NCBI GenBank assembly: GCA_950295325.1
Contig: OX485803.1
Location: 65,737,554-65,801,553 of the forward strand
Length of the DNA stretch: 64,000 nt
Direction of reading: 5' to 3'
From: Polytrichum commune
Taxonomy: Eukaryota; Streptophyta; Polytrichopsida; Polytrichales; Polytrichaceae
The notes below the pieces were generated by a model. That model saw only the letters and a program-made list of their open reading frames with translations, searched no databases and was not told where the DNA came from. Made by a program: the position numbers and the translations under genes. Below, one piece after another: positions 21,111-33,261 of this stretch (positions are counted from its first letter, which is position 1; each line of letters starts with the position of its first letter).

Positions 21111-23129
21111 ACTCTCAAATTATGCCATCTTTCGAATATATTTTTACTCTCATAAACTTGCAGTTCAAGCCTCTATTGCTAGGGAAATATGTATAACGTG
21201 GAATGAAATCCAAACCATGCTTCCCTCTGATTGTTGATGGATTTTTTCTAAGAAAAATAATTACCCGACTATTAACACACCAAAATAATACATATAGTCA
21301 TGTGGATTATTCTTTGAAACCCATAACATGACTACATGATGTAGTAGACTTATCCAAAGGACTCCCTACCATATTAAGATGTTAAAATATTGTAGATTAG
21401 AAGATAATCAACTTTGTGGGTACCTCAATGAATTCAAGTCAAACTCCATGTTGATCCTTAGAATGTCTTGTACATTGCAATTTTTTTAAAAAAATTGGTC
21501 CTAAATTCCAAATATGAGCATATAAGAAAGATGAGGGTCATCATGTTTCACTCATATACATGGTGGATGTACTTTGGAGACCCTAAGAATAAGAATTTAT
21601 TGGCCTTAGTGAAGAACAACTTGTGGGAGGTCTTATTCAGTTGATAAATTTGCTTTATCTACGGAGTATCTTGCTTGAGCGTGCACCTCCCCTTTTTATC
21701 CTAAATTATATTTCAATCCTCACGTAGATGCAAGATGACATGCATGTGCAAAAACAACCCTTAGATATGTTTTAATAAAAATATTGATGTTGAAGTATGG
21801 TACTTTTGGGCCACCCCCTTTCGAGGGAGCCTAAAAGTATCACACAAGCCCTTCGGTGAAGGTGGCCTGCATTTGCAGGCGCCCAAGCCGAACCCGGATG
21901 ATAGGTGTATAACGTGAGTAGTTAGATTTTTAAGGGAGATTAAATATGCGTCATAGTACCTCCGGAGGTTAGGCCTTAGTTTTTTACTAGTGTGGCTTTA
22001 AACTCCACTAACCAATTTCATATCTAGTTCTAACCTTAACCTACAACCTATTCTACGCGCAGACGCACCAGCCTTGAAACCAAGGCAATCCTAATTTGTG
22101 AATTGGGATGGTTCTGATACACCCAACCGGGTGTGACTCATACCACCCTAACTCAACGAACGGAATAACGACAATTTGATGGACCATTCAATTCTTCCTA
22201 TTTCTTTATTTAGTTCTATTTAGTTTTCTAAGCGGGGGAACTTGGCCTAAGTCCCACCCTTCACACAAATTCCTTCTTAATTACTTACTTTTATTTGCAC
22301 GTCCTAACTTACTACATTAACATATTAGGCATCACCCCTTACCTCGGGTCTCTTGCCAACAAGGGTTTACGATTTATTTGGTATGTTTTGATTGTTAAAT
22401 GTGTTTACACTGGATAGACCACGAAATGCAACTCAATGGGACCAGGGTGACGGGCGACCTGTAGGTTCAACCTGTTGCGCAATCTTCATAAATTGGGGCC
22501 ATTACTCCCAATCTATGGGGCCAACAACATAATAGTGGATTCGCGGGTCATTAACCCCACCTTTCCACCAACAACATTCAGAGTGGTCGTGTCGGTGATT
22601 AATCCGACTTACCACACACGAAACTTGCTAATAAATGAAGCTACTACCACAAAACATACCCAGGGCCCCGAAAACAATGGAATTGGGTACTCCCTTGGCG
22701 GTCAAGTGGTCAAGCCACTTGACCTTACGAGATAGGTGAGTGGGTTTAGAGATGCGTACCTTAGCCGTGCTCCCTCCAATCCTAAATGGAAGGCTTAAGG
22801 TTAGTTAATTTACCTCAATTTTCCTCGGTTGATTTGGGCTTGATGTAGGCCAAGCCGCTACCTCCTTCCTTGCTCCACTTTCCGAGCGTCGACCTTGCCT
22901 CCTTCTTTGTAACTAGTTTGGTAGTAAGCGTACCTTAGTTAACAATTCAAATATAAAGTGTTATTCTGCCCTGTCATTTAATCCTAAGCATAATATTTAT
23001 ACTTAGTGCACCAAATTATCTTTCCAATGATCTAAAAATCACTCTAATCGGATAAGAAATGCAAAAGTTATGAGGGTTGGAAGTGTGAGGTCGATTCAAC
23101 CGACCCTTCCAACCCACCTATCTACCTTC
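21111..23129. other. Upstream flank of the copia relic, no gene
   Basis: No coding signal is seen. A phrase near 22115-22125, reverse complement TGTATCAGAACC, weakly resembles a tRNA-iMet primer-binding site of a minus-strand retrotransposon. No LTR end with CA precedes it, so I do not call one. The stretch from about 21780 has GC-richer segments typical of retrotransposon untranslated DNA. Confidence 0.3.
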
Positions 23130-23840
23130 TAACTTCAAAAATTCATAGCACATTCCTTACTACTTGGATCTAGGCTTTCCTTATACCATTGGAAAGCTAT
23201 GAACAAGCTCTAACTAGAAAAATTATGACATCAGCAGGTTAAGCTAATAGAAATTCAGCGGACTCCTTGTAACACAGCAGTCAATCAAGAAGGCTTAAAC
23301 TATGTATCTCGCCTTCAACAATTCATATCTAATTCAAATCTTAGTCAAATCAAACGTTCTATATGACCCTGGAGAGATATTAAAAAGATGTATTTGATAA
23401 AAATATGTGATTAGAAAGGTAAGCCGAAGTGAACCCAGCAGGTCCTCTGTAATGCAGCAGTCAACCAAAAGTTCTCAAACTATGTGTCCCATCTTGCACA
23501 ATTCATATCTAATTCAAATCATGCTCAAATCAAATGTTCTAAGCCATTTTGGAAAGCTACACAAAAGTTCTACTTGGGAAAAATATAATTTCTTGGAATT
23601 AAAATTCCTATTGGGCTCGCAGGTCTGATCCAGCAGCCGCTACCCACAAGACCACCCAGTTTTTCTACTCCATCTTTGAAAATCCATAACTAATTGTCAT
23701 CTCAACCAAATCACAAATGGGAAACGGCTATGGATAGCTATATGAAATCTCTCTAAGAGAAAAATGATAAGTATCTTGTTCTAGCTTTTGAACTAAGCCT
23801 TCAGGGCATTGGCAGATGAGGTCTATAATGCCTCTATTCA
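23130..23840 (+). repeat. Diverged tandem array, about four units of ~178 bp
   Basis: Phrases such as ATTCATATCTAATTCAAATC, AGCAG.TC.. and TGGAAAGCTA recur near 23136, 23312, 23490 and 23672. Units are only moderately similar. Arrays with this wording are typical of the long LTRs of plant Ty3-like elements. A similar two-unit array is present at 34676-35060. Confidence 0.65.
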
Positions 23841-24629
23841 AAACTCTACCATCCAACCTACCTCTACAAAAGAAGGAATAATTTTGTTGGTGTGTTAATA
23901 AACACACAACCTAACTAGGAGAGAGAGAGAGTAGAGGAGGTTCTCAAGCCTTTCTTTTAGACCATTGAGAATACATGCTAAAGGATTTTTTCCTAACTAC
24001 ATTGAAGCAGGGCTTCGCCCAAAAACTAGAGAAAGAAAGAGAGCTACAAGGTGGAAGGAGGGGTTTTTAAACCCTCTCACAAAAGGGTTGGACCCCTCCT
24101 CCACCGGATCCATTTTTTAAACCCTTTCCCGAAATTTTGGCTCGGGGGTTTTTCCGGTTGAGGTTGCCACCCTCTCGCCGAGGTGGCTCCGACAAAAAAC
24201 CTTTAGAAATATTTCTAATTTTTCCGCCATCGAGTTGGCAAGGGGGCAAGTGGGCAAGTATCCCCCTTGCTCTCTTTCTTTTTTGTCTTCAAAATTCTTC
24301 ACGCCGATTTTATCTTCTTACGTAAAACACCTCCAATAGTCTTGTGTGCCTCACACTAACTAATAAACTAACACTTGCTTAGCTAGCATTTACTAACATT
24401 TGCTTAATAACTAGCATCTACTAATATTTGCTTAGCTAGTTGTTTTTACTAGCTAGCACATTTTTTCTACTTTGCTATCTTCTAGCACTACTTAGTTTCA
24501 TTTTGACCTTCCTTCTTCTAGGCTAAATGCTAAATGAACTAATTTTTCCTAAATTCCCTATCAATTCTAACTTTTAATGCTAACATTCTAACTAAAAGTG
24601 ATCCCACAGAGTGGTAGACCACTCAAAGG
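23841..24629. other. Spacer, no gene; short CTAGC-rich stretch
   Basis: Between about 24350 and 24470 the phrases CTAGCA and ACATTTGCTTA recur irregularly. There is no coding signal. The overlapping frames around 24067-24325 are on both strands and unrecognised. Confidence 0.4.
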
Positions 24630-26627
24630 GTTCACATGAAGCTCAACAAATTTAGGAGACCCAATCATAAAAGATGAGATCACTTGCACTATTGGTGTTT
24701 TAGCTAAAAACAAGAACCTAGGACCAAATGGCATCACTATTGATATCTTTAAAGCCTATTGGGAGTTCATTGGTCATACTTTATTTATATGGTAATTGAG
24801 ATTTTCCTTCAAGGAAATTTTCCACTTGAAGTTATTTGAGGTATGATTTCTCTTTGTTCGTCCAACTTCAATTGATTAATTGGCGTCCAATTACTCTCTT
24901 AAACTCTAATTACAAAATCTTTGCTAAAGCATTGCAATGTTAGCTCCAACCACTTCTTGTTGAAGTTATTGATGGTGACAAAATTGCTTTCTTGCCACTT
25001 AGATATATTTTGGACAACATTCTATGAACTCATGAATCCATTCAATGGGCCAAGAATTCTAAGAAAGACTTTGTTTTTCTCAACAAAATTTCAATAAAGC
25101 ATATATTAGAGTAGATTGGAATTTCATGTTTGCAATTAAGCATAAGTTGGGGATGCGTGCTATCTTTATAAACACGATGAGATTATTGTAATGTAATGAT
25201 GAGGTTTGAGTTAATCTAAAAAACAAGCATTTGGATCATAATTTTCTATTCATAGAGGTGTACGGCATGGATCCTTGCTTGCACCATATCTTCTTATTAT
25301 TGTTATGGAAGCTTTGAACCTAGTTGTAAAAACTGCTATACAAGATAATACTCTTAGAGGCAATTTTCTTCCTAACAAGACTTCTCAAGAAAGTATTAGT
25401 TAGTATGCATATGACACTTTGTATATTGTTCACGTGGAGAAGGTAGGTTCGAAAAACCTGGTTTGTATCCTTCATAACTTTGGTGTGGCAATGAGACTAA
25501 AAACTTAATTGACCAAGAATGTGGCTTATTGAGGTGGCCATGGCGATAAACCGTTGTTGATGAAGAACCAATGGAAGTGGGTTGACCCATGTGACCTCTT
25601 CAAGTTGTTGGGCAGTCATTACGGTTTACACCTTTGTCTTTAGGATGTGGACAATTTTGTGACGTAGAGAGTGAAGAAGAAGCTAACTTTTTGGAGCATG
25701 ACACACCTTTTCTTAGCAGGCCGGATGTTGATTGTAAATTATGTTCTTATATCATCTTTGTGATACTTCATTGCAATGTGGGTTGGCTCTAAGAGGGGTG
25801 ATCACCAAGATCAAAGCTCTCCTTTGTAACGTACCTTTGGTCTGGCGCAGAGAGTATGGCTCGCTTTGGATTAGCTAACACAATGTACAATGCATAAGAA
25901 ATTAAGAGGTCTAAGCCTCACCTCTTCGGAGGATGCTAGGACGACCTTAATGAGTGGGTGGATTATTCAATGTCTTCTTCAAGTAAATCCAACCTTCAAA
26001 TTCTCTTGAGGTAACAATATTCATAACTTATTCCTTCTAAGCAAAGCAAATGGGAGACGTCATTGCTTTGGTTGCTCTTGCCTACCTTTTTTTCAAAGGC
26101 AACTTGAAGGTCTAGCATCACATTGTGCAAGCTTGAAAGAAGATGGCAAATATTATCATGTACCAGTCTCTAGTCACTAGGAAGGATACCGTGCAACTTA
26201 GTTTGTGGTGTAAGGTTGAGTACCAAGATCTGAAATTTGGAGCTATAATGGATCGGGGTTTTCTCTTGTATAAGAAAGGTCTTCAAATATTTAGGGATGT
26301 TTGGGATCTGAGGGGACAAGAGCTCATCTAGTGGGAGGAAATTAGAATTAATTATCCTAGGTTGAAATGAACTAAGACATTTAGACCAAGATTCTTGAAC
26401 ACTTTAGCACAAGAGGGGGTAGGTTCATACAAAGATACTCAAGATGGTATCCCGGAATGGCTTATCATCAAATGTCATTTGAAAGAACATAGGTATGAAG
26501 AGGCTCATCTTGTTGTTGAGGTTCTCCATGAAATTTCTAGGTTCCAAGTTGGACAACAATATTTTATTGTGTCTAAGATTAGGCTCGATGTTAAGGGCAT
26601 GGCAAATCTTTGGAATTTAGAAGGCGC
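24630..26627 (+). pseudogene. LINE reverse transcriptase and C-terminal segment
   Basis: Visible landmarks are GPNGITIDIFKAYWEF, IQWAKNSKKDF..., IHRGVRHGS (family HRGVRQG), APYLLIIVMEALNLVVK and the altered active site YAYD. Further on, frames at 26143-26331 and 26395-26631 encode the conserved tail before the zinc-knuckle. Stops and frameshifts occur throughout. The segment ends at GAAGGCGC (26627), where an insertion begins. Confidence 0.85.
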
Positions 26628-28006
26628 GTGATGTGGTTCCGGTGTCGTAATGTAAATACGTACACTATATAAATGTGTACGTATTTAATATTGCATTGTG
26701 ATTCTTGGTCTTGGAGAAAAATAATAAAGAATAGAAGTAGATTACTTTTTATTTACTCATAGTTTATTTTAGTTATCATTACCTAAGGATAGAAGTGGAT
26801 AGAAGTTGCTTATCTTTTTATTTACTCATAGTTTACTCTTAGTTACCTTTACCAAAGGATAAAAGTGGATAGAAGTGGATAGTTACCTTTATCCTTTTGT
26901 TTACTCACAATTTACTCTTAGTGTTGCCTTTACTTTACCTTTTTTAGTCTTACTTAGTTTATCTTGAGTTACTTTTTGGACCAATGGGTGATTAGAAGCC
27001 ATGTGATGAGGATAAGAGAGAACTTTGTCTCTCGCATGGATAGTGAGAGGTGGTGAAGGAAAGATGTTATGTGATTATTGTGGGAGAGAAGTTGTGGAGA
27101 GAGAGAAGTGGATTCGAAGCTCACGGCGTGAGTTGTTTTGAGAAGAATATGAAATAAAATACGAGGGATTTGTGATTCATGAGAGATCTCACTTGTTGTT
27201 TTGGAAGTTAGCAATCAAGATTTGTGCTTGTTTGAGTGGAGGGAAGTCTGTTGGTTCTTAAAAGAAGAGCTGAGACTTCGACCGACCATAGAAGATGGAC
27301 AGATTAAAGAATTGAAGGCTTCAAGACTCGAATGTGTGGTTGCTTGTGGCATGTTGTTTTTTTCTTGTGTGTGTGATTCCAAGCCAGTTTTGGAGGCTAG
27401 TTGCATTTCATTTCTGCATCGTAATTTGTTTCTTGTGTGACAACGAAGTGGGATTAATGACCCACAAGGTTGTTTGTGACAACGAAGCGGGATTGATCAC
27501 CCACAAGGTTGTTTTTTGTCGTTCCCACTGGTGAGGCGCGATTGCTGGTCACCGTGGGTTTGAAAGTTTAGGAGCCAATCTTTCGGACGTCAGCTCGTGT
27601 TCTGACGTCCCGTTTTACCCGTTCGAAGCCCGTGGTTTCTTATCACACTACCCTTACCCTTTACCCATATAGAGCCGCAACAGGATAGGTCGACGGGAAA
27701 GAGGTTGAAGATTAGAAGAAATTGAAGAAATTGAAGACTAGAAGACCAGAAAACTCGATTGAAGACCAGAAGATTCGACGGGTCCGATAAAATCTAGTGG
27801 CAGCCAGAAGCCCAGTGCTTTCCCAAGGCGGAACCCTCTCTACCCGACACCGGGTTAATAAGGTGACTAATGGGACTACCAAGAAGGAATTCAATTATTC
27901 TATGACAAACTTGATCAATTGTATTTTGATCCGGAATGATAGTTGTGGTCAGAGAGATGTTCTTTCTTCAACTACTCAGCTAGGTTAGGTAAACCTTGAA
28001 CCAATG
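26628..28006. mobile_element. LTR-like insertion (1379 bp) in the LINE, 5-bp target duplication
   Basis: The flanks carry the exact duplication GGCGC at 26623-26627 and 28007-28011. Deleting the insert joins MANLWNLEGA to LSKHIGEKWKD in one frame of the LINE. The insert starts GTGATGTGG and ends AACCAAT, so its ends are not the canonical TG...CA and may have mutated. It contains a TATAAA-like motif near 26668, repeats of a 'AGAAGTGGATAG...TTTACTCA' phrase at 26720-26930 and a 37-bp tandem repeat at 27440-27515. A short frame (27797-27988) might be a gag start. A solo LTR or a recombined LTR retrotransposon is the best fit. Confidence 0.65.
27440..27515 (+). repeat. Tandem repeat, 37-bp unit, two copies
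   Basis: The phrase TGTGACAACGAAG.GGGATT.AT.ACCCACAAGGTTG occurs twice head to tail inside the LTR-like insertion; 'C/T' differences are the only changes. Confidence 0.85.
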
Positions 28007-28213
28007 GCGCTTTAAGTAAACACATTGGTGAAAAATGGAAGGATTTGATTGCCTGTACAGTCTATTTCCATGGCAAGTGGTTTGGCACAAACATAAATTT
28101 AGAAAAGGGTTGAGTTTAATCGGTTAGTTTTGCACCAAGTAGTGGTGGTTAATGCGTGGCGGGGCAAAATCTATGAGGATGTTCATGCTAGTTGCCCTCA
28201 TTGTAGGATGCCT
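28007..28213 (+). pseudogene. LINE C-terminal segment resuming after the first insertion
   Basis: This segment begins with GALSKHIGEKWKDLIACTVY, in frame with the part before 26628. After one frameshift it reaches ASCPHCRMP, the first half of the RT zinc-knuckle. Confidence 0.75.
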
Positions 28214-28620
28214 ACTTGGGGCGATCAGACCCCCTTACGTTTCAATACCATGTGCGATAAAAGTTTGCCACCCTATATTATATGCCATAGATAAATTTTA
28301 TAGATTATGATACTTTTTTACATATGCATAATCATTGATAATATCTTGTGAATATTATTATGAAATTTTTAGTCATCTTCATTTTTGTAGTAACTGTTTT
28401 AGTTCAATTTTGCGTCATTCTAGCTAGAAAGGGTATGTTTTATATTAAAAAATCATCCAATTTGGTTATCATTTTTTACTCTGTAATGGATACCTTGTAT
28501 ATCTACTCATGAAAAAAGATTGATAAATTTTTGACCCATTTGGATGATGCTTTATGTAAAAAGTATATAATTTTTTTATCGCACATGGTGTTCAACTTGA
28601 CAATGGACTGCACCCCCCGG
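28214..28620. mobile_element. Short nonautonomous element (407 bp) with 8-bp target duplication
   Basis: The insert is bounded by exact GGATGCCT copies at 28206-28213 and 28621-28628. Its removal reconnects CPHCRMP with IVKTMEHKFFG, completing a LINE zinc-knuckle. The ends are inverted but degenerate: outer G-rich tips, then a shared ACCATGTGCGATAAAA about 33 bases in on the left and 31 on the right. An 8-bp duplication suits the hAT superfamily. No ORF is present. Confidence 0.7.
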
Positions 28621-28628
28621 GGATGCCT

Positions 28629-28861
28629 ATTGTGAAAACTATGGAGCACAAGTTCTTTGGATGAATGTTGGTTCGAGGTGTTCATGGTGTGGTTGGTGGA
28701 AAATAGATTCCACCAACATCATCTAGTAATTGTTTGTCCAATTTGGAATGAGGGGCCCAATCGTTTATTTGATAACTTGAATTTTAATATGTCTTTGAGG
28801 AAATTTAAGAAAGTTTGGTTTTTCTTTCGTAGTTGTCTACCTTGGCTCATTTGGAGGCCAC
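28629..28861 (+). pseudogene. LINE tail segment between second and third insertions
   Basis: It continues the zinc-knuckle (MEHKFFG) and, after frame changes, reads KVWFFFRSCLPWLIWRP, the conserved Trp-rich stretch near the end of plant L1 proteins. The frame breaks at 28861, where the next insertion starts. Confidence 0.7.
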
Positions 28862-29436
28862 ACCCAAGTACGCAATTCCCATATCATACAGCCATGATCA
28901 CTTATAATGCATTTTGGTCCAATCTCGAGTGATATACATTTTTTAATGTAGGAAACTCTTGTAACCCTTCTAACAAGAAATCCAAAAACGTAAATATATA
29001 TAAGAAATGAATATTCCTTGAGGCATATAGTTGCATCAAAAACCTAATTATATGATTTAAAAGAAATAAATGTACCATGGGCCAAACTACCCAACTTTTT
29101 GGGCTTTTTTATAAAAATTTAAGATTTTTTTAATAAAAAACATTTCCTATGACTTTTAATTTCGATTGGAGGCAACGACTCGTGTGGATCATTTCAATTA
29201 GATGCTCTACAAAAATAGATATTTAAATTCTTTAAATATATTGTGGAGACATGAAAATAAACAAATATGCAACCCAACTTTTTCTATATCTCATTTTATT
29301 TAATTTGGTCCTCACCCAAATTTTTGGTCCCTTTATTTCTTTATAATTTGATAATTTTTTTTTACAAAAACCATCCTCTAAGCCGTTTTAATGTTGGTGC
29401 CCTTTACATATAATATGGGAGTTGTGCACCTGGGAA
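28862..29436. mobile_element. TIR element (575 bp) inserted in the LINE tail
   Basis: The ends are imperfect inverted repeats of about 27 bp: ACCCAAGTACGCAATTCCCA on the left against TTCCCAGGTGCACAACTCCC from the right, both followed by ATAT.ATA. The flanks share GCCAC (28857-28861 and 29437-29441), one base longer if slid. Removing the insert joins LIWRP to HNDLVFNENKW in frame. No ORF is seen. The superfamily is undetermined. Confidence 0.75.
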
Positions 29437-29800
29437 GCCACATAATGATTTGGTTTTCAATGAAAATAAATGGCAAATGGAGAAAGTCCACCAAATGATC
29501 TAGGGTTCTCTACAAGATGTTGGCACGCTCAAGTGGCAAAAAACATCGTAGTATCTCGTGAAAACTTTTGATGTGACACATTAGGATGTTTTGGATGAGT
29601 TTGATTTAGTTTGGTGCGTCAAAGGTCTCAATGCTAATATAAGCAACTCAATGGTGATGTAGAAAATTAAGCACTAGATGGGCACCATTTTTGATTCCCA
29701 TTGGGCTGTGTTTGTTTGTTTGTTTGTTTGGTAGTTGTACTATATTCTTCTTGCAATTGACGTCTTCAATTTTTACCAAATAAAGGGAAAAAATAATTAG
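29437..29800 (+). pseudogene. LINE 3' end with A-rich tail
   Basis: It encodes HNDLVFNENKWQMEKVHQ and DVLDEFDLVWCVKGL, typical of the final residues of plant L1 ORF2. A short (TTTG)n run at 29704-29731 and AAATAAAGGGAAAAAATAA near 29780-29798 follow, which would be the 3' untranslated end. Confidence 0.7.
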
Positions 29801-30235
29801 AGGGTCCCCAAAGACTATTGCCTCTTTTAATAGGTGAACACCTTAAACATGTGCAAACAAGCCGACCCACACATGTCTTCTCCAAGGGCAAGCCTCTAGG
29901 TTCCCAAATGCTTGGTTGAAAACATCCGCTTCACCCAAATACCCTCACTATAATTGGGTGGACCATTTGGTGGTAAGTTGCAATGAATCAAATGATAGGA
30001 AGGTCACCCATACAACCATTATTCTAGCCTTGAGCAACTTAATCTTGGAGTTCCCACAAGATCCGGAATAAGGCATTAGTTCAAGCCACCCTTTAGTTTC
30101 CTACATAAATTTGGGTGAATTTGGGTAGGAGGTTATGTTTAGGTTCACACAACCATTGCCAAGCCAAGCCAAGCAATAAATAACAAAAAACCTAAAGGGT
30201 TGCAAATTACACATATTACCACAAGAATAACATGA
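29801..30235. other. Spacer between LINE end and hairpin
   Basis: No coding signal and no clear repeat are seen, apart from a short CCAAG-type repeat near 30160. Confidence 0.4.
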
Positions 30236-30585
30236 CACAGTAGAGTTATCCTTTAACTCAACCGGAGTTTTAGTAGGGAGTTGGTTGTTTCGCATGCATA
30301 ACTTTCCATGTTCGGTAAGTTGTGGGTGCATGCTTGGAGTCAATGTGGAGGTTTGAACTAAGAACCTTCCATATTAGTTCATTGGGTATCAAATTCATTT
30401 TGGCATGCCAAGAGACGCCAAAATGAGTTTGATACCCAATGAACTAATATGGAAGGTTCTTCGTTCAAACCTCCACATTGACTCCAAGCATGCACCCACA
30501 ACTTACCGAACATGGAAAGTTATGCATGCGAAACAACCAACTCCCTACTAAAACTCCGGTTGAATTAAAGGATAACTCTACTGTG
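30236..30585. repeat. Near-perfect long hairpin: 169-bp arms, 12-bp loop
   Basis: Left arm 30236-30404 and right arm 30417-30585 are reverse complements of equal length with no gaps and only three mismatches (at 30257, 30359 and 30394). The loop is ATGCCAAGAGAC. Sequence outside the arms is unrelated. Open frames crossing the arms are by-products. A transcript would fold into a 169-bp duplex, the kind processed to small RNAs by plant Dicer-like enzymes. It could equally be a recent inverted duplication of unknown DNA. Confidence 0.92.
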
Positions 30586-33261
30586 CCTGGTATTTGGTAA
30601 GGCAGATCACAAAAAATCACTATTATTATTATTGGTTCTTTCATGTTCAATTGGAATGGCACCATGAGGGGTGCGCCTCATTGGTGCATGTGCCTTCTAG
30701 TTGAAGTTGTGTTTGGAAGTGTACACCATGTGTATTCAACATGCCCGATGTTAAAATGTGTTGCATTCTACCATTTACAAAAAAACCAAATAAAAGAATA
30801 AAGCAAGAAAAATGCAAAACATATTACAATGGCCTTCTTGGCGCCTTAACCTCTACACTATATATGGTATCCTAGTTACAATACAACACTATAGAATGTT
30901 AGTAGATGTGAGGACACAGTAGTACAACTTACGTGCCTTTAAATACTCGAGCGATGACCCGGTTCAAGCGAAGCAATACATAGTCGCACATAAGATCTAT
31001 CAAGGTGTTTCACTTCTACTCCTATGTCCCGTGGACATAGGTTTAGGGGTGGAACGAACAGACACTTCATTCACGTCAGTCCCTCCAGGGATCGAAGTTT
31101 CTTCTTCTTCTATCAAGGTGTCATTACTTTAGCTGAACTATCAACACCTTTAAATCCCTCTAAAAATGGGGCCTCTCCAATTCTACCAACATATGAGTCC
31201 TAGATAATTGTCCTATATTAGTGAAAGAACAATACATACCTAACACTTTGATAGATTTGTAGATTCTCCAATGATATATGGATAAGTTTCCAATGATGCA
31301 TGCCAATTACCTAGGATGCATATGCTCGTATGAAAAAGAGGAAAAGATGATTCAAATGCGCGTCATCTATGAACACACTCTAGAGTACGTCGAAGGTGGG
31401 CTTACGTAACTAGGCTATGAACCAAACAATATTGCCTCTTTTTCGCAGCGGGTGATCTCTATGGGCGACTGATCAAGATATTCGCCCGAGGAGCAATAAA
31501 GGTGAAGTTTCATAGTGGACCATATATCGAGCGGCTTCGTAACACTCCACTACTTACTCCATAAAGTGCCGGTGGGTGGATCTTCGTGGTTATGGGTGAG
31601 TCAATGAGTTTCCCTCTGCGCATGATGCAATGAGGATGCGATTGGTCCTTTTTGGTCGATTAGAAAGAGCAAGAGTTTCAACTCGTGTCTGCAGTATTCC
31701 AATGCTAACGTGCTCTTTCAACACATACACACAGCTACATTCCACACCCATGATTATAATTCATGTCCTCAAACTGCGACAACACGTCACACGAGGAGTC
31801 CACCGCAAAATAATAAACTTATATAGCAGCATGTACTTTCATATATACTTTGGAAACATCTCCGATTGACTTTGCTCATGTTCCACAATCTTGCACAAAG
31901 TCAATCTGAGATGACTTGACAAATGCGGCCTTCTGTATGTGCGAGAACCAAGGGAACTTCTCCTCCGCCAATTGTCAGACTTGAGATTCTTCAAGGTCGC
32001 TTGAGGGTTTTGGGCCTTTTATATGTATATATAATGTGGTCACAGGCGCTTCGTAATTGAATGCCTATGTTTCAGAGTGGTATGTATATATGTAGCAAAG
32101 GTGAATGGACACATACCAAAAAGGCATGTCCTACAATGAGATTGGACTATTGTGGTCAAGATATACACACCACTTCCAGGTTCAATATTGAACACAGTTA
32201 GGTAGTCTAAATATCTTCGAAGAAGCCACGATAGCAGATGTGCATGGCTACTTTACACTTTTCTATCCTTCCCAATTACTCAATAGGGTCGCAAACCTTA
32301 GGGCCACTTTCCACCAAATAGAGCTTGAGGGCCCTCGACTCAAAGTATGCAAATTTTGTGATTGGTCGAGAATCCGAAGATGGTCCAAGTTCACTTTACA
32401 TTAAATTTTGAAGGCATGAACGACCAAAGAAATTCAAATGGACGGAAGTCTTCCATGGTGTTCTACATGATAACAAGTGGATAATTTTCCATGGTCTATG
32501 GGATATTGCATTAGGTCCAACAAAAAGAGGTGGGGTCTTAACACAAAAATAGGGGCCGTGGCAATCGATTAAATTACCATAGGCCCCTAGGAATATAATA
32601 TTGTTGTGGAGGGGATCCAAACCCAAATTTATGTTGTGGTCCCTTAACATAGTCCACTTTCACTTCACTATGAAGTTGAGGGTCCACCAATAGCAAAATT
32701 GGATTTCTATTTCCCATGGTATGGCCTTTGGATGATTTACATTTCCATAGTCAAGTCTCTTGGTCTGTTTGTGGAGCGGTCCTTAGTTACGCACACAACT
32801 GAATCCCTTGCATTTTATTATCATGAGCACTTCATCGTCCTAGGTGCCTCACATCCTTCCTGGTTGGCTATAATGAAAGGGAGAACCAACAACTATGCTG
32901 GATAGTCCTATTTGTGTGGGTTACCATTTGGAGTTATGTGTTGCTATAACTTTTTAGCTACAAAATTTTACCAAGTAAGTTATGTCATGTTCTTTAATGT
33001 GTGTACTAACTATTCATGCTATTTGGGTTAAAACCATGCTCTCATTAAATTGTTATAGCATAGCTTAACTTCAAATGGTAACCCACACTAATAAGACTAT
33101 TTAGTGTCGGTACGGATGAACCGATTGAGGGGCTGATCACACCGACCAATTCTGATACCATCCATCGGCATCTCCGGCTTTGATAGTGTGAAAGGTGGTG
33201 GGCTAACATCTATTTCTCAACACAATCCCCAATAATTTCACGGTTGGAATTGGACGGAAAT
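30586..33261. other. Long gene-free stretch
   Basis: Only short unrecognised frames are present. Around 31020-31120 and 31880-32040 the base composition and a TATATATA-containing segment look like degraded retrotransposon control DNA, but no ends or coding parts were found. Nothing here supports a gene. Confidence 0.4.

Larger units (their letters stand above)
24630..29800 (+). mobile_element. Dead LINE (L1-type non-LTR retrotransposon) with three nested insertions
   Basis: The plus strand shows the reverse transcriptase opening NLGPNGITIDIFKAYWEF, then a long diverged RT, then a C-terminal region ending near 26627. It resumes at 28007-28213, 28629-28861 and 29437-29690, and ends in a (TTTG)n-like tract and an A-rich tail near 29800. 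The three gaps are later insertions, each flanked by a target duplication and each restoring LINE sequence when removed. The endonuclease domain is absent, so the copy was probably 5'-truncated on arrival. The RT active site reads Y-A-Y-D (25404-25415) instead of Y-A-D-D, and there are many stops. It cannot transpose. Confidence 0.85.

Noticed and set aside
22105-22135. Possible minus-strand primer-binding site (TGTATCAGAACC)
   Set aside because: Only a partial match to the tRNA-iMet complement, and no CA-ended LTR lies directly before it.
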